A stretch of DNA of 64,000 bases, taken from positions 1 through 64,000 of IMG/VR virus record IMGVR_UViG_3300021471_000001; one strand, written 5' to 3'. Below, one piece after another: positions 27,660 through 36,603 of the stretch. Numbering within the stretch: position 1 is the stretch's first letter; each line of letters begins with the position of its first letter. Origin of the DNA: a virus. The notes under the pieces were generated by a model. That model did not search any database. It had not been told where the DNA came from and saw nothing but the letters and a program-made list of their open reading frames with translations. Position numbers and translations under genes: made by a program.

Positions 27660-29312
27660 TTATCCACAAGTAGCACACTCCTCTTTCGATTGTATCTTAC
27701 ACAAATTACCTGTTCTACAACCATCACGCCAATAGGTCATCCCCTTTATATGCTTACTTGTAACAGCATACTCAAATAATTCATACGTTTCATCCTTTGT
27801 GAAACCATTTGGAACGTTTACCGTTTTACTCACACTCATATCTACAAAGCCTTGTATTGCCTCTTGCATATATATGTGTCGTCTCCAAGTAAGATCACTT
27901 GCCTTTGGACGCTGTATTTCCTTTGCTACATCGAATAAATCCTTCTTTAAATATCTCTTATCTCCGTTTATGCCCTTTAGGTGTTTGATAAACTCAAGTG
28001 ATGTAATTAATCTCTGTCTCATCTCCCCATCTATAGTAATATACTTATTATAATACCAATCAAACTGTGGTTCTATGCTAGTAGATAGCATACCATCGAA
28101 ATCCCAGCTTGCTATAAAAGTCAAAGTTCCTGTCGGAGCGACCGATAACAATTTAAGATTATTCCTTTTATCTTTTCCTTTTTCTTTTGCAAGTTTCCAT
28201 GACTCGTCATCTGCAATCCTATAGATAAACTCAAACAATTCCCTAGCTAAAAAATAGCTGTCATCACTACCATAATCCTTACCTAACAAGTTTAAAAATG
28301 TCCCAAACCCTGTTACACCTAGTCCTATACGCCGATCTCTTTTTGCTACTGCTTCCATTGGTTCTACTATATATTCAGACTTATCTATCACATTGTCCAA
28401 AAACCTTATGGCAAAACGAATATCCCTTTCCATATTACGCCAACTAATCACCTTGTTTTTGCTTACATACTTCGGAAGTACGATTGAACCGAGATTACAA
28501 ATTCCCCATGCTGGTAAGCACGTTTCACCGCAAGGATTCGGGGCGATAACATCTTTATCTTCTTTCTGAGCGTTATATAAATTAAATATGCCAGGGTCTC
28601 CACACTCCCAGTTTGCATAAGCAATATCTCTCAATAACTCCCTTGCCTCTACTCTATCAATCACAGCACCATTCCACGTCAAGTCAAACTTAGTCCCTTG
28701 TTTTACTGCATCAATAAACTCTTTTGTTATTCCTACGCTGATATTAAAGTTACTCCAACCCATTTTAAGCGACTGTAAGTCTTTTTTGGCACTTATAAAA
28801 TCCCTTATATCTGGGTGCCATATTGGGACTAAAGCTAATCCCGCTCCTCTTCTACCACCACCTTGTATAATCGTACCTATTGCTTTTCCATACAGTTCTA
28901 TAAAAGACAATAAACCACTTGACTTTCCTCTACTTCGTTTTAACTCAAATCCTTTAGGTCTTAGGTTAAACTTAAATCCAATACCACCGCCTTTTTGGAA
29001 TATCTTTATTGCCAAAGATAACTTGTCGGCAATGTCTTCAATATTATCGCTTACTTCTAACACGTAACAGTTAAACAAAACCTCGTCCGTATCTTCACCC
29101 AAAAGCCTTTTTACACCTAAGTTTGCTATTATACGACCTGCTGGTAGAAATCTCTTAGCATAAATCGGCTCTATGTCATATCCGATTCCTGCTTCCAATC
29201 GTTTACATGTGTCGTCCCAAGTAAACTCTCTGTCCAACACAGCATAACGGTTTAAGAAAATTTTTTCACATAATTCCTTGTGTGATCGTTTTAATCGTTC
29301 TATATCATACAT
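27660..29312 (-). CDS. nrdJ: Ribonucleotide reductase, class II (B12-dependent) type
   Basis: This 550-residue enzyme makes deoxyribonucleotides. Visible landmarks are Cys82 (NCYVLEV), the NPCGE active-site loop (residues 259-263), the partner Cys272 (ICNLGSI), APTGTL in the barrel, 'VNVPNGFTKDETYELF', WRDGCR and the redox CATC near the C-terminus. The single-gene form without a nearby small subunit fits class II NrdJ. There is no N-terminal ATP-cone, so allosteric control by dATP is probably reduced. It sits within the packaging region after a terminator, with a GAAAGGAAG ribosome site. Confidence 0.88.
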   Translation of the reverse strand: MYDIERLKRSHKELCEKIFLNRYAVLDREFTWDDTCKRLEAGIGYDIEPIYAKRFLPAGRIIANLGVKRLLGEDTDEVLFNCYVLEVSDNIEDIADKLSLAIKIFQKGGGIGFKFNLRPKGFELKRSRGKSSGLLSFIELYGKAIGTIIQGGGRRGAGLALVPIWHPDIRDFISAKKDLQSLKMGWSNFNISVGITKEFIDAVKQGTKFDLTWNGAVIDRVEARELLRDIAYANWECGDPGIFNLYNAQKEDKDVIAPNPCGETCLPAWGICNLGSIVLPKYVSKNKVISWRNMERDIRFAIRFLDNVIDKSEYIVEPMEAVAKRDRRIGLGVTGFGTFLNLLGKDYGSDDSYFLARELFEFIYRIADDESWKLAKEKGKDKRNNLKLLSVAPTGTLTFIASWDFDGMLSTSIEPQFDWYYNKYITIDGEMRQRLITSLEFIKHLKGINGDKRYLKKDLFDVAKEIQRPKASDLTWRRHIYMQEAIQGFVDMSVSKTVNVPNGFTKDETYELFEYAVTSKHIKGMTYWRDGCRTGNLCKIQSKEECATCG

Positions 29313-29354
29313 ACTTTCTTCCTTTCAATCCCATCTCTTCTTTAATTGTAATCC

Positions 29355-29394
29355 CAAAAAATAGTGCCTAGCCCCCAACACAAGACTAGGCACT
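29355..29394 (-). terminator. Rho-independent terminator after the ThyX-like gene
   Basis: On the minus strand AGTGCCTAG pairs with CTAGGCACT (arms at 29386-29394 and 29363-29371) around a 14-base loop and is followed by ATTTTTT. It lies between gene 29444-30025 and nrdJ, so transcripts of the terminase group can stop here. Confidence 0.75.
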
Positions 29395-29443
29395 TCCCAT
29401 CTTCCTATCGTTTCGCCATACAAAAGAATTATAAAACAATGTA

Positions 29444-30025
29444 CTATACCAGTAACCACGCTTCTGGAAAAGCTTCCAACTCATCACAAAACTTTTGCCA
29501 TTCTTTGAGTTTGTGATGACGTCTTTGTTTATACATCCTTCGCAGCGTTTGATAACTAACGCTCACATCTCTAATCTGTAGGAATCCTTCAGGTAAATGT
29601 TTCTTGACATAGTCAAATTGATTTTCATTTATGTAAAAGTTTAAAAAGCCGATTATCTCTTCATTCATACCTTCTACAAAGTCTTCTTGTGATAAATTTC
29701 TTTTCATTATCGTATGCATTGTACTTTCACTGCCCTTTTCCACGCCTATTCTATATGTATCGAACTGTTGCCAAAAGTATCGAGGAGCTTTCATCTCAAA
29801 CTGGGCTATGATAAACCTTAAGAACTTGCTTCTTTCGTCTGAATCTTTATCCAATAAACGTTTTAACAACTTCTTGTCCCTGTTTCCCATTTCTACTGTA
29901 CCATCACCATATTCAAAACTATCCATCTTAATTATACTACCACTTCCACCAACACTCCAACTTCTACGAGCCGACTTAACAGCTCTTATCCAACCATATA
30001 CTCTTAATTCTTTTATCTGTAACAT
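29444..30025 (-). CDS. Conserved phage protein with ThyX-like signature
   Basis: This 193-residue protein contains FLRFIIAQFEMKAPRYFWQQ, then DTYRIGVEKGSESTMH. The core 'F...AP.YfW.QfdtYr.g...S.STMH' recurs in an uncharacterised phage family. It lines up loosely with the ThyX motif (F...P..v..Q..RHR..S.NE.S.R), in which flavin and dUMP bind. The key RHR is not kept, so thymidylate synthase activity is doubtful. It lies just after the large terminase and before the reductase, consistent with a nucleotide-metabolism link. Confidence 0.4.
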   Translation of the reverse strand: MLQIKELRVYGWIRAVKSARRSWSVGGSGSIIKMDSFEYGDGTVEMGNRDKKLLKRLLDKDSDERSKFLRFIIAQFEMKAPRYFWQQFDTYRIGVEKGSESTMHTIMKRNLSQEDFVEGMNEEIIGFLNFYINENQFDYVKKHLPEGFLQIRDVSVSYQTLRRMYKQRRHHKLKEWQKFCDELEAFPEAWLLV

Positions 30026-30026
30026 T

Positions 30027-31487
30027 TTAAAATACCTTTACATCTTGAAAACTTACTTTACCTTTACTTTGCATTGTAAAGCCACCGTGTAAGCTATCAG
30101 GACCGTCTAACTTACTATCAGGAAAATAGTCCAATTGTTCTATCAGCTTCTTATAAGCTTTAAACATATCCCTACGGAACTTTATACGACCATTAACTAT
30201 GAATGGTTCTATCGTCTTTATCCTTGCTATCTTGTTTTCATAGTTCTTTATCTTTTTAATCGACATATAGAAACGGTTTTCTTCAAACTTTCTTTCTATC
30301 TCACTTACAACGTATTTCTGAAACCCGTTTGACTCTATACCTAACTCGTGCCACTGCCACTCTATCCCCTTTGACACTACAAAGTCAGTTAACTTCTCTG
30401 GTCTAAGCTTTACCAGATTGCAGTCTAACACATAGAAAGTACCGTCGTCATCTTTGCCATACGTAATAAGACAAGAGTAATCACTATGTTTTTTCTCTTC
30501 TAGTGCTGGGTCTAAGTATGCCCATTTGTATAATCTATCTATATCTATAGCTTCCATGTCAAATAAATGAAACCTTTCGCTGTTGAAAACCCTTTCGTCC
30601 TCACTGTATGGCTCATTCATCCACTCACATTGGAAACCACGAAGATTATCTTCACGTATTTTCTCTAACTCTTCAATGGTATAGCGTTCTTTCCACAGAG
30701 GAGTCCCATCTTCCTTTATAGCTTTGTAAAAATGTATTCGATATAATGGGTTTTTCTTTCTACAAATGTTATGAAGCAAACTATCCCAGTGTAATATCGT
30801 ACCTACAAGGATAATATTCGTATACTTTAAGTCCCCTAAAAACCTAATAGCACGATTGAACCAATTCATCTGTCTTTTTCTGTAAGCTTCACTTTCAACT
30901 TCTTCATCTTTTTCTAAGTCGTCAATCAGTATAAAATCAGGTCGCTTCTCTCTTTGCCTTATTCCACGCAGTGATTGACCAAACCCACGTGCTACAATCC
31001 TTACTCCATTGCTAAGGATAATATCACTATCCGACCACTTTACAAGCCTATTGCCTTTATCCATTGCCGGCTTTAATCCGAAAACCTCTATCAGCTTATC
31101 GTTATATTCTATTTCTTCTACAATATTACGTAAGATTGATTGAGAGCTAGCACCACTAGACGATATTATCACTATGAACTTACGTTTCATATAACATGTG
31201 AGCCATAAAACCGCACCTAAAGATAATAAAACAGACTTACCATGATTTCTCGGAGCTATGAAAGTTTCTATTTCAGTTTTGACATTTAAGTTTTCGATAG
31301 TATGGATAACGTCATCATGAAATGGACAAAAGCTATAGTTAAAGTAGGACGGCAAAAACTCCAACAAAAACCCCTTGAAGTTGTTCTCATACTTCTTTTT
31401 AATCTTTTCGTTTTTTTGCTGTACTAGTTTCCTATGCTTTTCGTACAACAAAAGTAGTTGTTGTTGTTTCAACCGCAGTAATGACAT
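30027..31487 (-). CDS. terL: Terminase large subunit
   Basis: This 486-residue motor pumps DNA into the head. The N-terminal ATPase has a Walker A-like APRNHGKS (about 78-85), Walker B FILIDD (185-190) followed by LEKDEE, and a VGTILHWDS coupling segment. The C-terminal RNase H-like nuclease shows YLDPAL (Asp326) and ESNGFQKYV. It follows the small terminase gene and precedes the ThyX-like gene with only one base between. Packaging type (cos or pac) cannot be told from sequence alone. Confidence 0.95.
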   Translation of the reverse strand: MSLLRLKQQQLLLLYEKHRKLVQQKNEKIKKKYENNFKGFLLEFLPSYFNYSFCPFHDDVIHTIENLNVKTEIETFIAPRNHGKSVLLSLGAVLWLTCYMKRKFIVIISSSGASSQSILRNIVEEIEYNDKLIEVFGLKPAMDKGNRLVKWSDSDIILSNGVRIVARGFGQSLRGIRQREKRPDFILIDDLEKDEEVESEAYRKRQMNWFNRAIRFLGDLKYTNIILVGTILHWDSLLHNICRKKNPLYRIHFYKAIKEDGTPLWKERYTIEELEKIREDNLRGFQCEWMNEPYSEDERVFNSERFHLFDMEAIDIDRLYKWAYLDPALEEKKHSDYSCLITYGKDDDGTFYVLDCNLVKLRPEKLTDFVVSKGIEWQWHELGIESNGFQKYVVSEIERKFEENRFYMSIKKIKNYENKIARIKTIEPFIVNGRIKFRRDMFKAYKKLIEQLDYFPDSKLDGPDSLHGGFTMQSKGKVSFQDVKVF

Positions 31488-31573
31488 ATACTAATATTCC
31501 TTTTTACTCTTTGATAGTGATTCTACAAAAACAAAATCGTCTAATTATTTTTAGCTCTTTTTTACAAACCCCA

Positions 31574-31666
31574 TTACTCATCTAAACCAAACCCTTTGTA
31601 GAAACCAAACTTGTTTTCACAATTTTTCATACATAAAATTAATTTACACGATTTCACTTTTGTCAT
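31574..31666 (-). CDS. Possible Cys-rich micro-ORF, 30 aa
   Basis: In the 197-base gap between the terminase genes, ATG 31666 opens a 30-residue frame (MTKVKSCKLILCMKNCENKF) preceded by AAGGATTGAAAAGGA. A second 25-residue frame overlaps its end. Three cysteines could hold a metal. Either could be real or chance. Confidence 0.3.
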   Translation of the reverse strand: MTKVKSCKLILCMKNCENKFGFYKGFGLDE

Positions 31667-31684
31667 TCCTTTTCAATCCTTCGT

Positions 31685-32425
31685 TTAAGCAGTTATGCTT
31701 TCTAAAAGCTTAATGTCATCTTTGATTCTATCTATTTCTTTATCTATTTGTTCTATGTTCAGATTATCAATCCTAGTAAAGTTAACCATCACATTGTTTA
31801 TTGTTTCCACTTTATCGTCTATATATAAAGCTTTTTCCATTTGTTGTACTTCTTTTGACGTCTTAATTGCTTTCATGAGCTTGCTTTCATATGCTTTTAT
31901 ATAAACTCTATCACGCAAAGCTAAACGCTTAGAAAGTTCAAAACCATCTGCTTTTGCTTTCCTTTTTACTTCTCGTAAAACTCTTTTTAACTCATTTCTA
32001 CAAGCCGATACATACATATTATGATACTTAACATGTATATCTATAACCTCTTTTATCAATGCTTTTTGATCAATTCCTTGAATAGCGTTGTAATTCTGCA
32101 TTTGCTTATTTGGTGCTAGTGTTTTTTGCTGTTCCTTTTTGTCTTTTTCTTGTTGTACCTTTTTTTGTTCCCTTTTTTGTACTTGTACTCCTTTTTGTAC
32201 CTCTTTTTGTCTGTCGTACTTTTTCCCTTTTTCTCTGTAAAACTTTCTAAGCTTTTTCCACGTTACGCTCTCACCCGTATACCAGTTTCTTTTTGAAATT
32301 CTTTTTACGATTGTTTCCAGCTTAATGTTAAACTTTTCCGATATCTGTTTATATGTCATTGTATAATCAGACATAAATGTATCTTGCATTTTTCTTTTTA
32401 GTTCTACTGGTATATTTGTTCTCAT
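31685..32425 (-). CDS. terS: Putative terminase small subunit
   Basis: The 246-residue protein begins with a helix-turn-helix (MQDTFMSDYTMTYKQISEKF ... LETIVKRISKRNW) as in small terminases that recognise the packaging site. A Lys/Gln-rich linker and a helical oligomerisation region (ALIKEVIDIHVKYHNMYVSA) follow. It lies directly upstream of terL. The sequence-specific nature of DNA binding is known for the family; for this gene it is an inference from layout. Confidence 0.75.
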   Translation of the reverse strand: MRTNIPVELKRKMQDTFMSDYTMTYKQISEKFNIKLETIVKRISKRNWYTGESVTWKKLRKFYREKGKKYDRQKEVQKGVQVQKREQKKVQQEKDKKEQQKTLAPNKQMQNYNAIQGIDQKALIKEVIDIHVKYHNMYVSACRNELKRVLREVKRKAKADGFELSKRLALRDRVYIKAYESKLMKAIKTSKEVQQMEKALYIDDKVETINNVMVNFTRIDNLNIEQIDKEIDRIKDDIKLLESITA

Positions 32426-32435
32426 TTGTTTTATC

Positions 32436-32771
32436 CTATTTTGTTAGTTCCTCTAGCTGATCACCTGGAACCTTTAATACACTTGTCGCAGAACCTTTTC
32501 CGTGATAGATATATGTAAAATCATAATTGCTTTCGTATCTAGCGTACAATATCATAGTCTTGTTTGAATAGTACTTATCGTCTTTCATAGATACTAAGTC
32601 AGCATTGAGTGAGCCTATGTCTTTAGCATGATCGTCTTCTATTTCTACCGTTGAGATTGTATTATCAATAATCGAAACTGCAATTGTTTTATCATTATCA
32701 CTGTCATAATAACAATACATTACCTTGTCTGGGTCTATTGCTAATGTAGAAGCTACTTTTGTTAAAGCCAT
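32436..32771 (-). CDS. Unknown protein of the packaging region, 111 aa
   Basis: A small beta-rich protein (MALTKVASTLAIDPDKVMYC) with several strands, including KTIAVSIIDNTISTVEIEDD and KTMILYARYESNYDFTYIYH. It has a perfect AAGGAG ribosome site and lies between HNH and the small terminase. No family recognised; a small virion or decoration protein is possible. Confidence 0.55.
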   Translation of the reverse strand: MALTKVASTLAIDPDKVMYCYYDSDNDKTIAVSIIDNTISTVEIEDDHAKDIGSLNADLVSMKDDKYYSNKTMILYARYESNYDFTYIYHGKGSATSVLKVPGDQLEELTK

Positions 32772-32792
32772 TTTTATAACTCCTTGATAAAT

Positions 32793-33167
32793 TTATAATA
32801 AAGCCATATACTCTTCTCTTACTTTGTTATCTTTTATTTCTCTTTTGTATTTATTTATTTCCTCTATGTCATAGCCCAGTTTTAATATTTTATCTTTTGT
32901 AATTTCTTTCTTGTGTATCTTTATAGCTAGGAACCTTTGTATTTTCTCATTCTTTGTCATTTTGTACAGTTTTGTGTCATCTTTATACCTTTGGTGCACT
33001 CCATACAGATGGTTGTTATGTGTTAAAGCTATCCAGTTCCACTTTTCGTCCTTTCCTTTTCCACGCCCTGCGATATGGTGAATGTGATCTGCACTTTTTA
33101 GTCTCCCACAAAAGTAAAACTCATATTCGTCGAACTCATTTTCTATTATGTATTTTTGTTTGCTCAT
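32793..33167 (-). CDS. HNH nuclease
   Basis: This 124-residue protein has an HNH core: SADHIHHIAGRGKGKDEKWNW followed by IALTHNNHLYGVHQ. The His pair at 30-31, Asn52 and His53 are the expected metal and catalytic residues. HNH proteins encoded next to terminase are common and in several phages are required for DNA packaging; a homing role is also possible. A Lys-rich helical C-terminus follows. The ribosome site is weak. Confidence 0.85.
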   Translation of the reverse strand: MSKQKYIIENEFDEYEFYFCGRLKSADHIHHIAGRGKGKDEKWNWIALTHNNHLYGVHQRYKDDTKLYKMTKNEKIQRFLAIKIHKKEITKDKILKLGYDIEEINKYKREIKDNKVREEYMALL

Positions 33168-33205
33168 ACTCTTATATTAACACCTCAAAACAGTAAAACA
33201 TATAT

Positions 33206-33595
33206 TTATATTTTATGAACTTTTCTCAGACTTGCAAAAAACTTAATGCATTTCAAACCAAGCTCTTTTATAATAATCTTTACAAGTAATCTTAAAATCT
33301 TTTTATCTCTTTTAGTCAACTTTACAAACAAGTCACCCTCATAAAACAGCTTAATTCTTATCTTTTTCTTACCGTCAAGTTTATAAACATAATATTTTAC
33401 AAGACTTAAACCTTTTTTAATTTCATAATAGCCTTCAATAGCTAAAGAAACTTCATAATGTAAATCTTTTTCATCTTTAAATTTAACTTCCACGTGCTCT
33501 GGTATACGATTTCCAGATTCATCATACATATAAAAATTTTCGCCATTCTTTAAGTACTTTATACTAAAAATATTAAAATCCTCAATTTTTACCAT
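33206..33595 (-). CDS. Unknown protein, 129 aa
   Basis: The start is set at ATG 33595 (MVKIEDFNIFSIKYL), which has TGGAG upstream; a longer in-frame ATG has none. The protein is strand-rich with FKDEKDLHYEVSLAIEGYYE and ends in a basic helix (LLVKIIIKELGLKCIKFFAS). It lies between the minor capsid and HNH genes on the same transcript. No function can be assigned. Confidence 0.5.
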   Translation of the reverse strand: MVKIEDFNIFSIKYLKNGENFYMYDESGNRIPEHVEVKFKDEKDLHYEVSLAIEGYYEIKKGLSLVKYYVYKLDGKKKIRIKLFYEGDLFVKLTKRDKKILRLLVKIIIKELGLKCIKFFASLRKVHKI

Positions 33596-33643
33596 AGCTT
33601 TACTCCAAAAATGCATATATTTTATGAATAGCTCTTTCTATAC

Positions 33644-34981
33644 TTACTCTTTTAAAAATTCTTTTATATCGCCAACAAAAGCTTTTATTATGTCTTCTCT
33701 GCTCATCTTGTAGGTGCTTGCCAAATCACTAATCTTATAATATTCGCTCTCAAATGGGTCTCCACCAACCAAAGATGCCATTTGCTCTTTTTCTGGTGGG
33801 ATTTTCCCTTTATTTTTCTTGTATTTTTCAAGCTCAAACTTCAATGCCTCCATTTCTCTTTTTTCTGTTTGCCCAATTGCAGTACTAAAAGCACTTTTAC
33901 TTTTCTTTGCAAAGTCTTCTTTTAATTTCTTATAGTTTTTTAACATTGTTTCTATTTCTAAAGCCTCTTTAGGCGTTATAATTTTCTTTTCTTTTTCCAC
34001 TTTTTCCTCTTCTACCTTTTTCTTTGGCTTTTCCTCTTTTTTTATTTCTTCTTGTTTGCTTTTTGGAAGTGGCTTTAGATACTTACTACAATTCGGATGA
34101 TACGGTGGATATTTAGTTAAACGTTTATATTTCTTTGATTTCCCTGTTATACTGTATATTGCAGGTGGCTTGCTAAATGGGTCACATAGTGGATTGTCTG
34201 TTATACCACCACCGACTTGTATAAGGTCAAAGCCAGAATCAAGCGTTGCCGATACTACGGCTTTACTATCGTTTAATGTTGACATGTCCTTTACCCAAGC
34301 GTCTGTATAGTGCGTTAAATCCATATGCGTTGTTACCAATTTTTCTTTTCCAGTCTTCTTGTCGACAACTCGTCTAGGTATAGGGACTTTTCCAGTTGGA
34401 TATACTTCTTCTAACGTCTTTGTAACTTCTTTTGATGCTTGATTATATGTCTGCTTACCTTCTCTCATCTTTTTTATTTCTTTTTTTATTTCTCTTGTAG
34501 TTTTAAGATACGTCTTTCTTATTGCGTTTTTCTCGCTTTCAGTCCAAAACTTGCCAACTTGAAAAAGTACAACTCTTGGTGAAAAGGCAGTTCCAAGATT
34601 CGTCGCCTTTATATATTTATCAAAGTACTCTACTTTCTGCTCTAAAGACTGTTCTGAAAGCTTTGAAGCTTCTAATATACTGTCAGTCATGTCTTCCTTA
34701 AGTCCCATAATCGCTTCTTTGTCATCATTACTGATTCTACGAATTTCTATGCTTGGATTAAGTTTTTCAGCTATATTATTGTACTTCTTCATATATTCCT
34801 TTTCCACTTCTTTGTCTTTTCTAGACCATAAATTAATTTGTTTTATTAAGTCATTTAAATACAGCCGTGCTTTTTGAATTATTTCGTTCTTTTTTCCCTT
34901 TTCTATCTTGTCAAACATGGTTTTTGTAAGCTTATTCATAAAGTAGTCATATCTTTCCACTGCTTCATCTGGCGTTTTCAT
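33644..34981 (-). CDS. Minor capsid / head morphogenesis protein
   Basis: This 445-residue protein carries the SPP1 gp7/Mu F-like signature 'DNPLCDPFSKPPAIYSITGKS ... YPPYHPNCSKYLKP' near residues 265-310, preceded by a helical domain with SPRVVLFQVGKFW. These proteins bind the portal and act in head assembly or DNA ejection. The C-terminal part is a Lys/Glu-rich linker and coiled coil. Unusually, the gene is upstream of the terminase genes instead of next to the portal. It starts at ATG 34981 after GAGGAG. Confidence 0.75.
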   Translation of the reverse strand: MKTPDEAVERYDYFMNKLTKTMFDKIEKGKKNEIIQKARLYLNDLIKQINLWSRKDKEVEKEYMKKYNNIAEKLNPSIEIRRISNDDKEAIMGLKEDMTDSILEASKLSEQSLEQKVEYFDKYIKATNLGTAFSPRVVLFQVGKFWTESEKNAIRKTYLKTTREIKKEIKKMREGKQTYNQASKEVTKTLEEVYPTGKVPIPRRVVDKKTGKEKLVTTHMDLTHYTDAWVKDMSTLNDSKAVVSATLDSGFDLIQVGGGITDNPLCDPFSKPPAIYSITGKSKKYKRLTKYPPYHPNCSKYLKPLPKSKQEEIKKEEKPKKKVEEEKVEKEKKIITPKEALEIETMLKNYKKLKEDFAKKSKSAFSTAIGQTEKREMEALKFELEKYKKNKGKIPPEKEQMASLVGGDPFESEYYKISDLASTYKMSREDIIKAFVGDIKEFLKE

Positions 34982-34984
34982 TGG

Positions 34985-35182
34985 TCAAAGCTCCTCTAAT
35001 CCCATGACTATAACCAACAACAAAAAAAACATCAAGCTTACGATCAAACCCCAAAAAAAAGCTTCGAAAACGTTATATCCTAAAGCACCTGCTATTCCTT
35101 GAGGAACTGTTCCTGAAATTCCTATACATACAGCTATAACTCTTTTGATAACACTTGCATGCTTTCTTAAAAAACTAAACAT
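34985..35182 (-). CDS. Small membrane protein with two hydrophobic segments, 65 aa
   Basis: The protein has a basic N-terminus (MFSFLRKHASVIKRV) and two hydrophobic stretches (VIAVCIGISGTVPQGIAGAL and FFWGLIVSLMFFLLLVIVMG). It resembles two-segment holins in size and layout, but it lies among head genes rather than lysis genes. It could be a membrane-active early or virion protein. Its stop is three bases from the next start. Confidence 0.6.
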   Translation of the reverse strand: MFSFLRKHASVIKRVIAVCIGISGTVPQGIAGALGYNVFEAFFWGLIVSLMFFLLLVIVMGLEEL

Positions 35183-35217
35183 TCCTCATACCTTAATTTA
35201 ACAATAGATTATTGCTT

Positions 35218-35808
35218 TTATTCTTTGACAAGCTTTTCTTGTAACAATTCCATTTTTTCTATCATTTCAGACATCTTTTCATCAACCTTTGTTTTCTCAA
35301 ATGCTTTTCTTACGAAGTCTGTCTTGATTTTAACAAGATCGCCTCTTTCTTTTAGCTTTCTGTAAGCTACTTCATACTCATATTGGTGCTTACTTGTACG
35401 CATAAGTCTTTCTATGTATTGCTTTGTCTTTTCTTTTTTCTTTCCAGTCTCTTTTTCGTACCTTTTTCTTAATCTTGAAAGCTTATCTCTAAGTGTCAGC
35501 TTAAGTTCCTTCAATATCCTATGCCGTGAAATACTACCTTTAACGTCATGACTGTATTCGGGTAAATGCCTTAACACTTCTAAAGCTTGTTTTGCTGCGT
35601 ATGGCGACTTAATTACTATTGTAGAACGTATAACATCGCCTTTTTCAACCACATTCGCTGGATTAATACTTCTCATCAAAGACTTTGTATCCTTTGGCAC
35701 TTCCTCACGCAGATGTACATAAAACTCATAGTTAATCTGCTTTACCACAGGCATAAATGCTCGTTTTAGTTCTTTACCGTGTATGAATCTTAGTTGTCTT
35801 ATTGCCAT
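35218..35808 (-). CDS. HK97 gp10-like / minor head protein
   Basis: The N-terminal part (FMPVVKQINYEFYVHLREEVPKD, SLMRSINPANVV, RSTIVIKSPYAAKQALEV) matches the 'tail-component, gp10-like' pattern: a helix, then P.DTG.L..S, then YA. A helical Lys-rich C-terminus follows, about 100 residues longer than usual. This family works at the head-tail joint. It overlaps the upstream 74-residue ORF by one base, and lies far from the other connector genes. Confidence 0.6.
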   Translation of the reverse strand: MAIRQLRFIHGKELKRAFMPVVKQINYEFYVHLREEVPKDTKSLMRSINPANVVEKGDVIRSTIVIKSPYAAKQALEVLRHLPEYSHDVKGSISRHRILKELKLTLRDKLSRLRKRYEKETGKKKEKTKQYIERLMRTSKHQYEYEVAYRKLKERGDLVKIKTDFVRKAFEKTKVDEKMSEMIEKMELLQEKLVKE

Positions 35809-36032
35809 CAGTTAAACCCTACCCATATAAAATCAAAATCAGCGTCTATTTCTATCCTATCAACGTCTACTAATGCCTTTATATACATTTCCTGATCAAT
35901 GTTTCGATATTTCTTTTTACTGAACTTGCTTTTGATTTTGCTTTTACGAATTATACTTCTAAACGCCATTTGTGTCATACCACCTATAAAAACTTTAATC
36001 TCATAGGTTTCTTTCTTACGCTTTTTTTTCAT
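35808..36032 (-). CDS. Unknown basic protein, 74 aa
   Basis: MKKKRKKETYEIKVFIGGMT... has a strongly basic N-terminal half and an acidic C-terminus (DVDRIEIDADFDFIWVGFN). It starts after AGGACTTAATTTA and overlaps the next gene by one base, so the two are co-translated. Not recognised. Confidence 0.5.
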   Translation of the reverse strand: MKKKRKKETYEIKVFIGGMTQMAFRSIIRKSKIKSKFSKKKYRNIDQEMYIKALVDVDRIEIDADFDFIWVGFN

Positions 36033-36043
36033 TAAATTAAGTC

Positions 36044-36538
36044 CTAATTACTAAACTTATGTCCACATTTTGGACATATTATGGTGTTTTCTTTGCTATC
36101 AAATGCAAAATTGTCCTCTTTTGTATTTATTATTTCGTCTAATTCGTTGTCTGAAAAAGGTAACTCTTCACGTATATCAACTTCATATTCTTTCTCAAGT
36201 TCAACTAACAAGTCCTTTAACACATCATTGTCAGCATAACCCTTTGTCTCATTAAGTCTTATGCTTAAGCGTTTTGCCTCTTTGTCACTTAGAGTCCCAA
36301 GATTGTTTATACTTATTTCCTTCATACCAAGTTCTATACAAGCCTTCCATCTATGCTCTCCGTCTATTATCTCATAGAAACCGTCTTTCTCTCTTACAAC
36401 TATTGGTACAACAAATCCATCTTCACTTATGCTTTGTTTTTCCTTCTCAAACATAAAGCTATTTTGTATGTTATAATTCCAATCATTCGGCTTTACTTTA
36501 TCAATGCTTATTTTCTGTTCATTAACCTTTATTTTCAT
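36044..36538 (-). CDS. ParB/sulfiredoxin-like domain protein with zinc-ribbon end
   Basis: The 164-residue protein contains a ParB-N-like fold: VKPNDWNYN, ISEDGFVVPIVV, DGFYEIIDGEHRWKACIELG (GEHR box at 60-63) and KRLSIRLNETKGYAD. The C-terminus has a CPKCGH half zinc ribbon. ParB-like proteins near terminase genes are common in phages. Some bind CTP, some act as nucleases, and others work with methyltransferases. It is the first gene after the strong promoter at 36575-36603. Confidence 0.75.
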   Translation of the reverse strand: MKIKVNEQKISIDKVKPNDWNYNIQNSFMFEKEKQSISEDGFVVPIVVREKDGFYEIIDGEHRWKACIELGMKEISINNLGTLSDKEAKRLSIRLNETKGYADNDVLKDLLVELEKEYEVDIREELPFSDNELDEIINTKEDNFAFDSKENTIICPKCGHKFSN

Positions 36539-36574
36539 ATTTCTACTCTTTTAAACATCTCGTTTATCTATATA

Positions 36575-36603
36575 AATATAACATATTTCAACAAAAAAGT
36601 CAA
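36575..36603 (-). promoter_or_regulatory. Sigma-70-type promoter for the packaging/head operon
   Basis: On the minus strand TTGACT (36598-36603) and TATATT (36575-36580) are separated by exactly 17 bases. Both match the consensus in five of six positions. The predicted start lies about 30 bases upstream of the ParB-like gene. The -35 overlaps the end of gene 36600-36848. Confidence 0.65.

Noticed and set aside
29444-30025. Firm call of thymidylate synthase ThyX
   Set aside because: The family's RHR motif is not present, so only a loose resemblance is reported.
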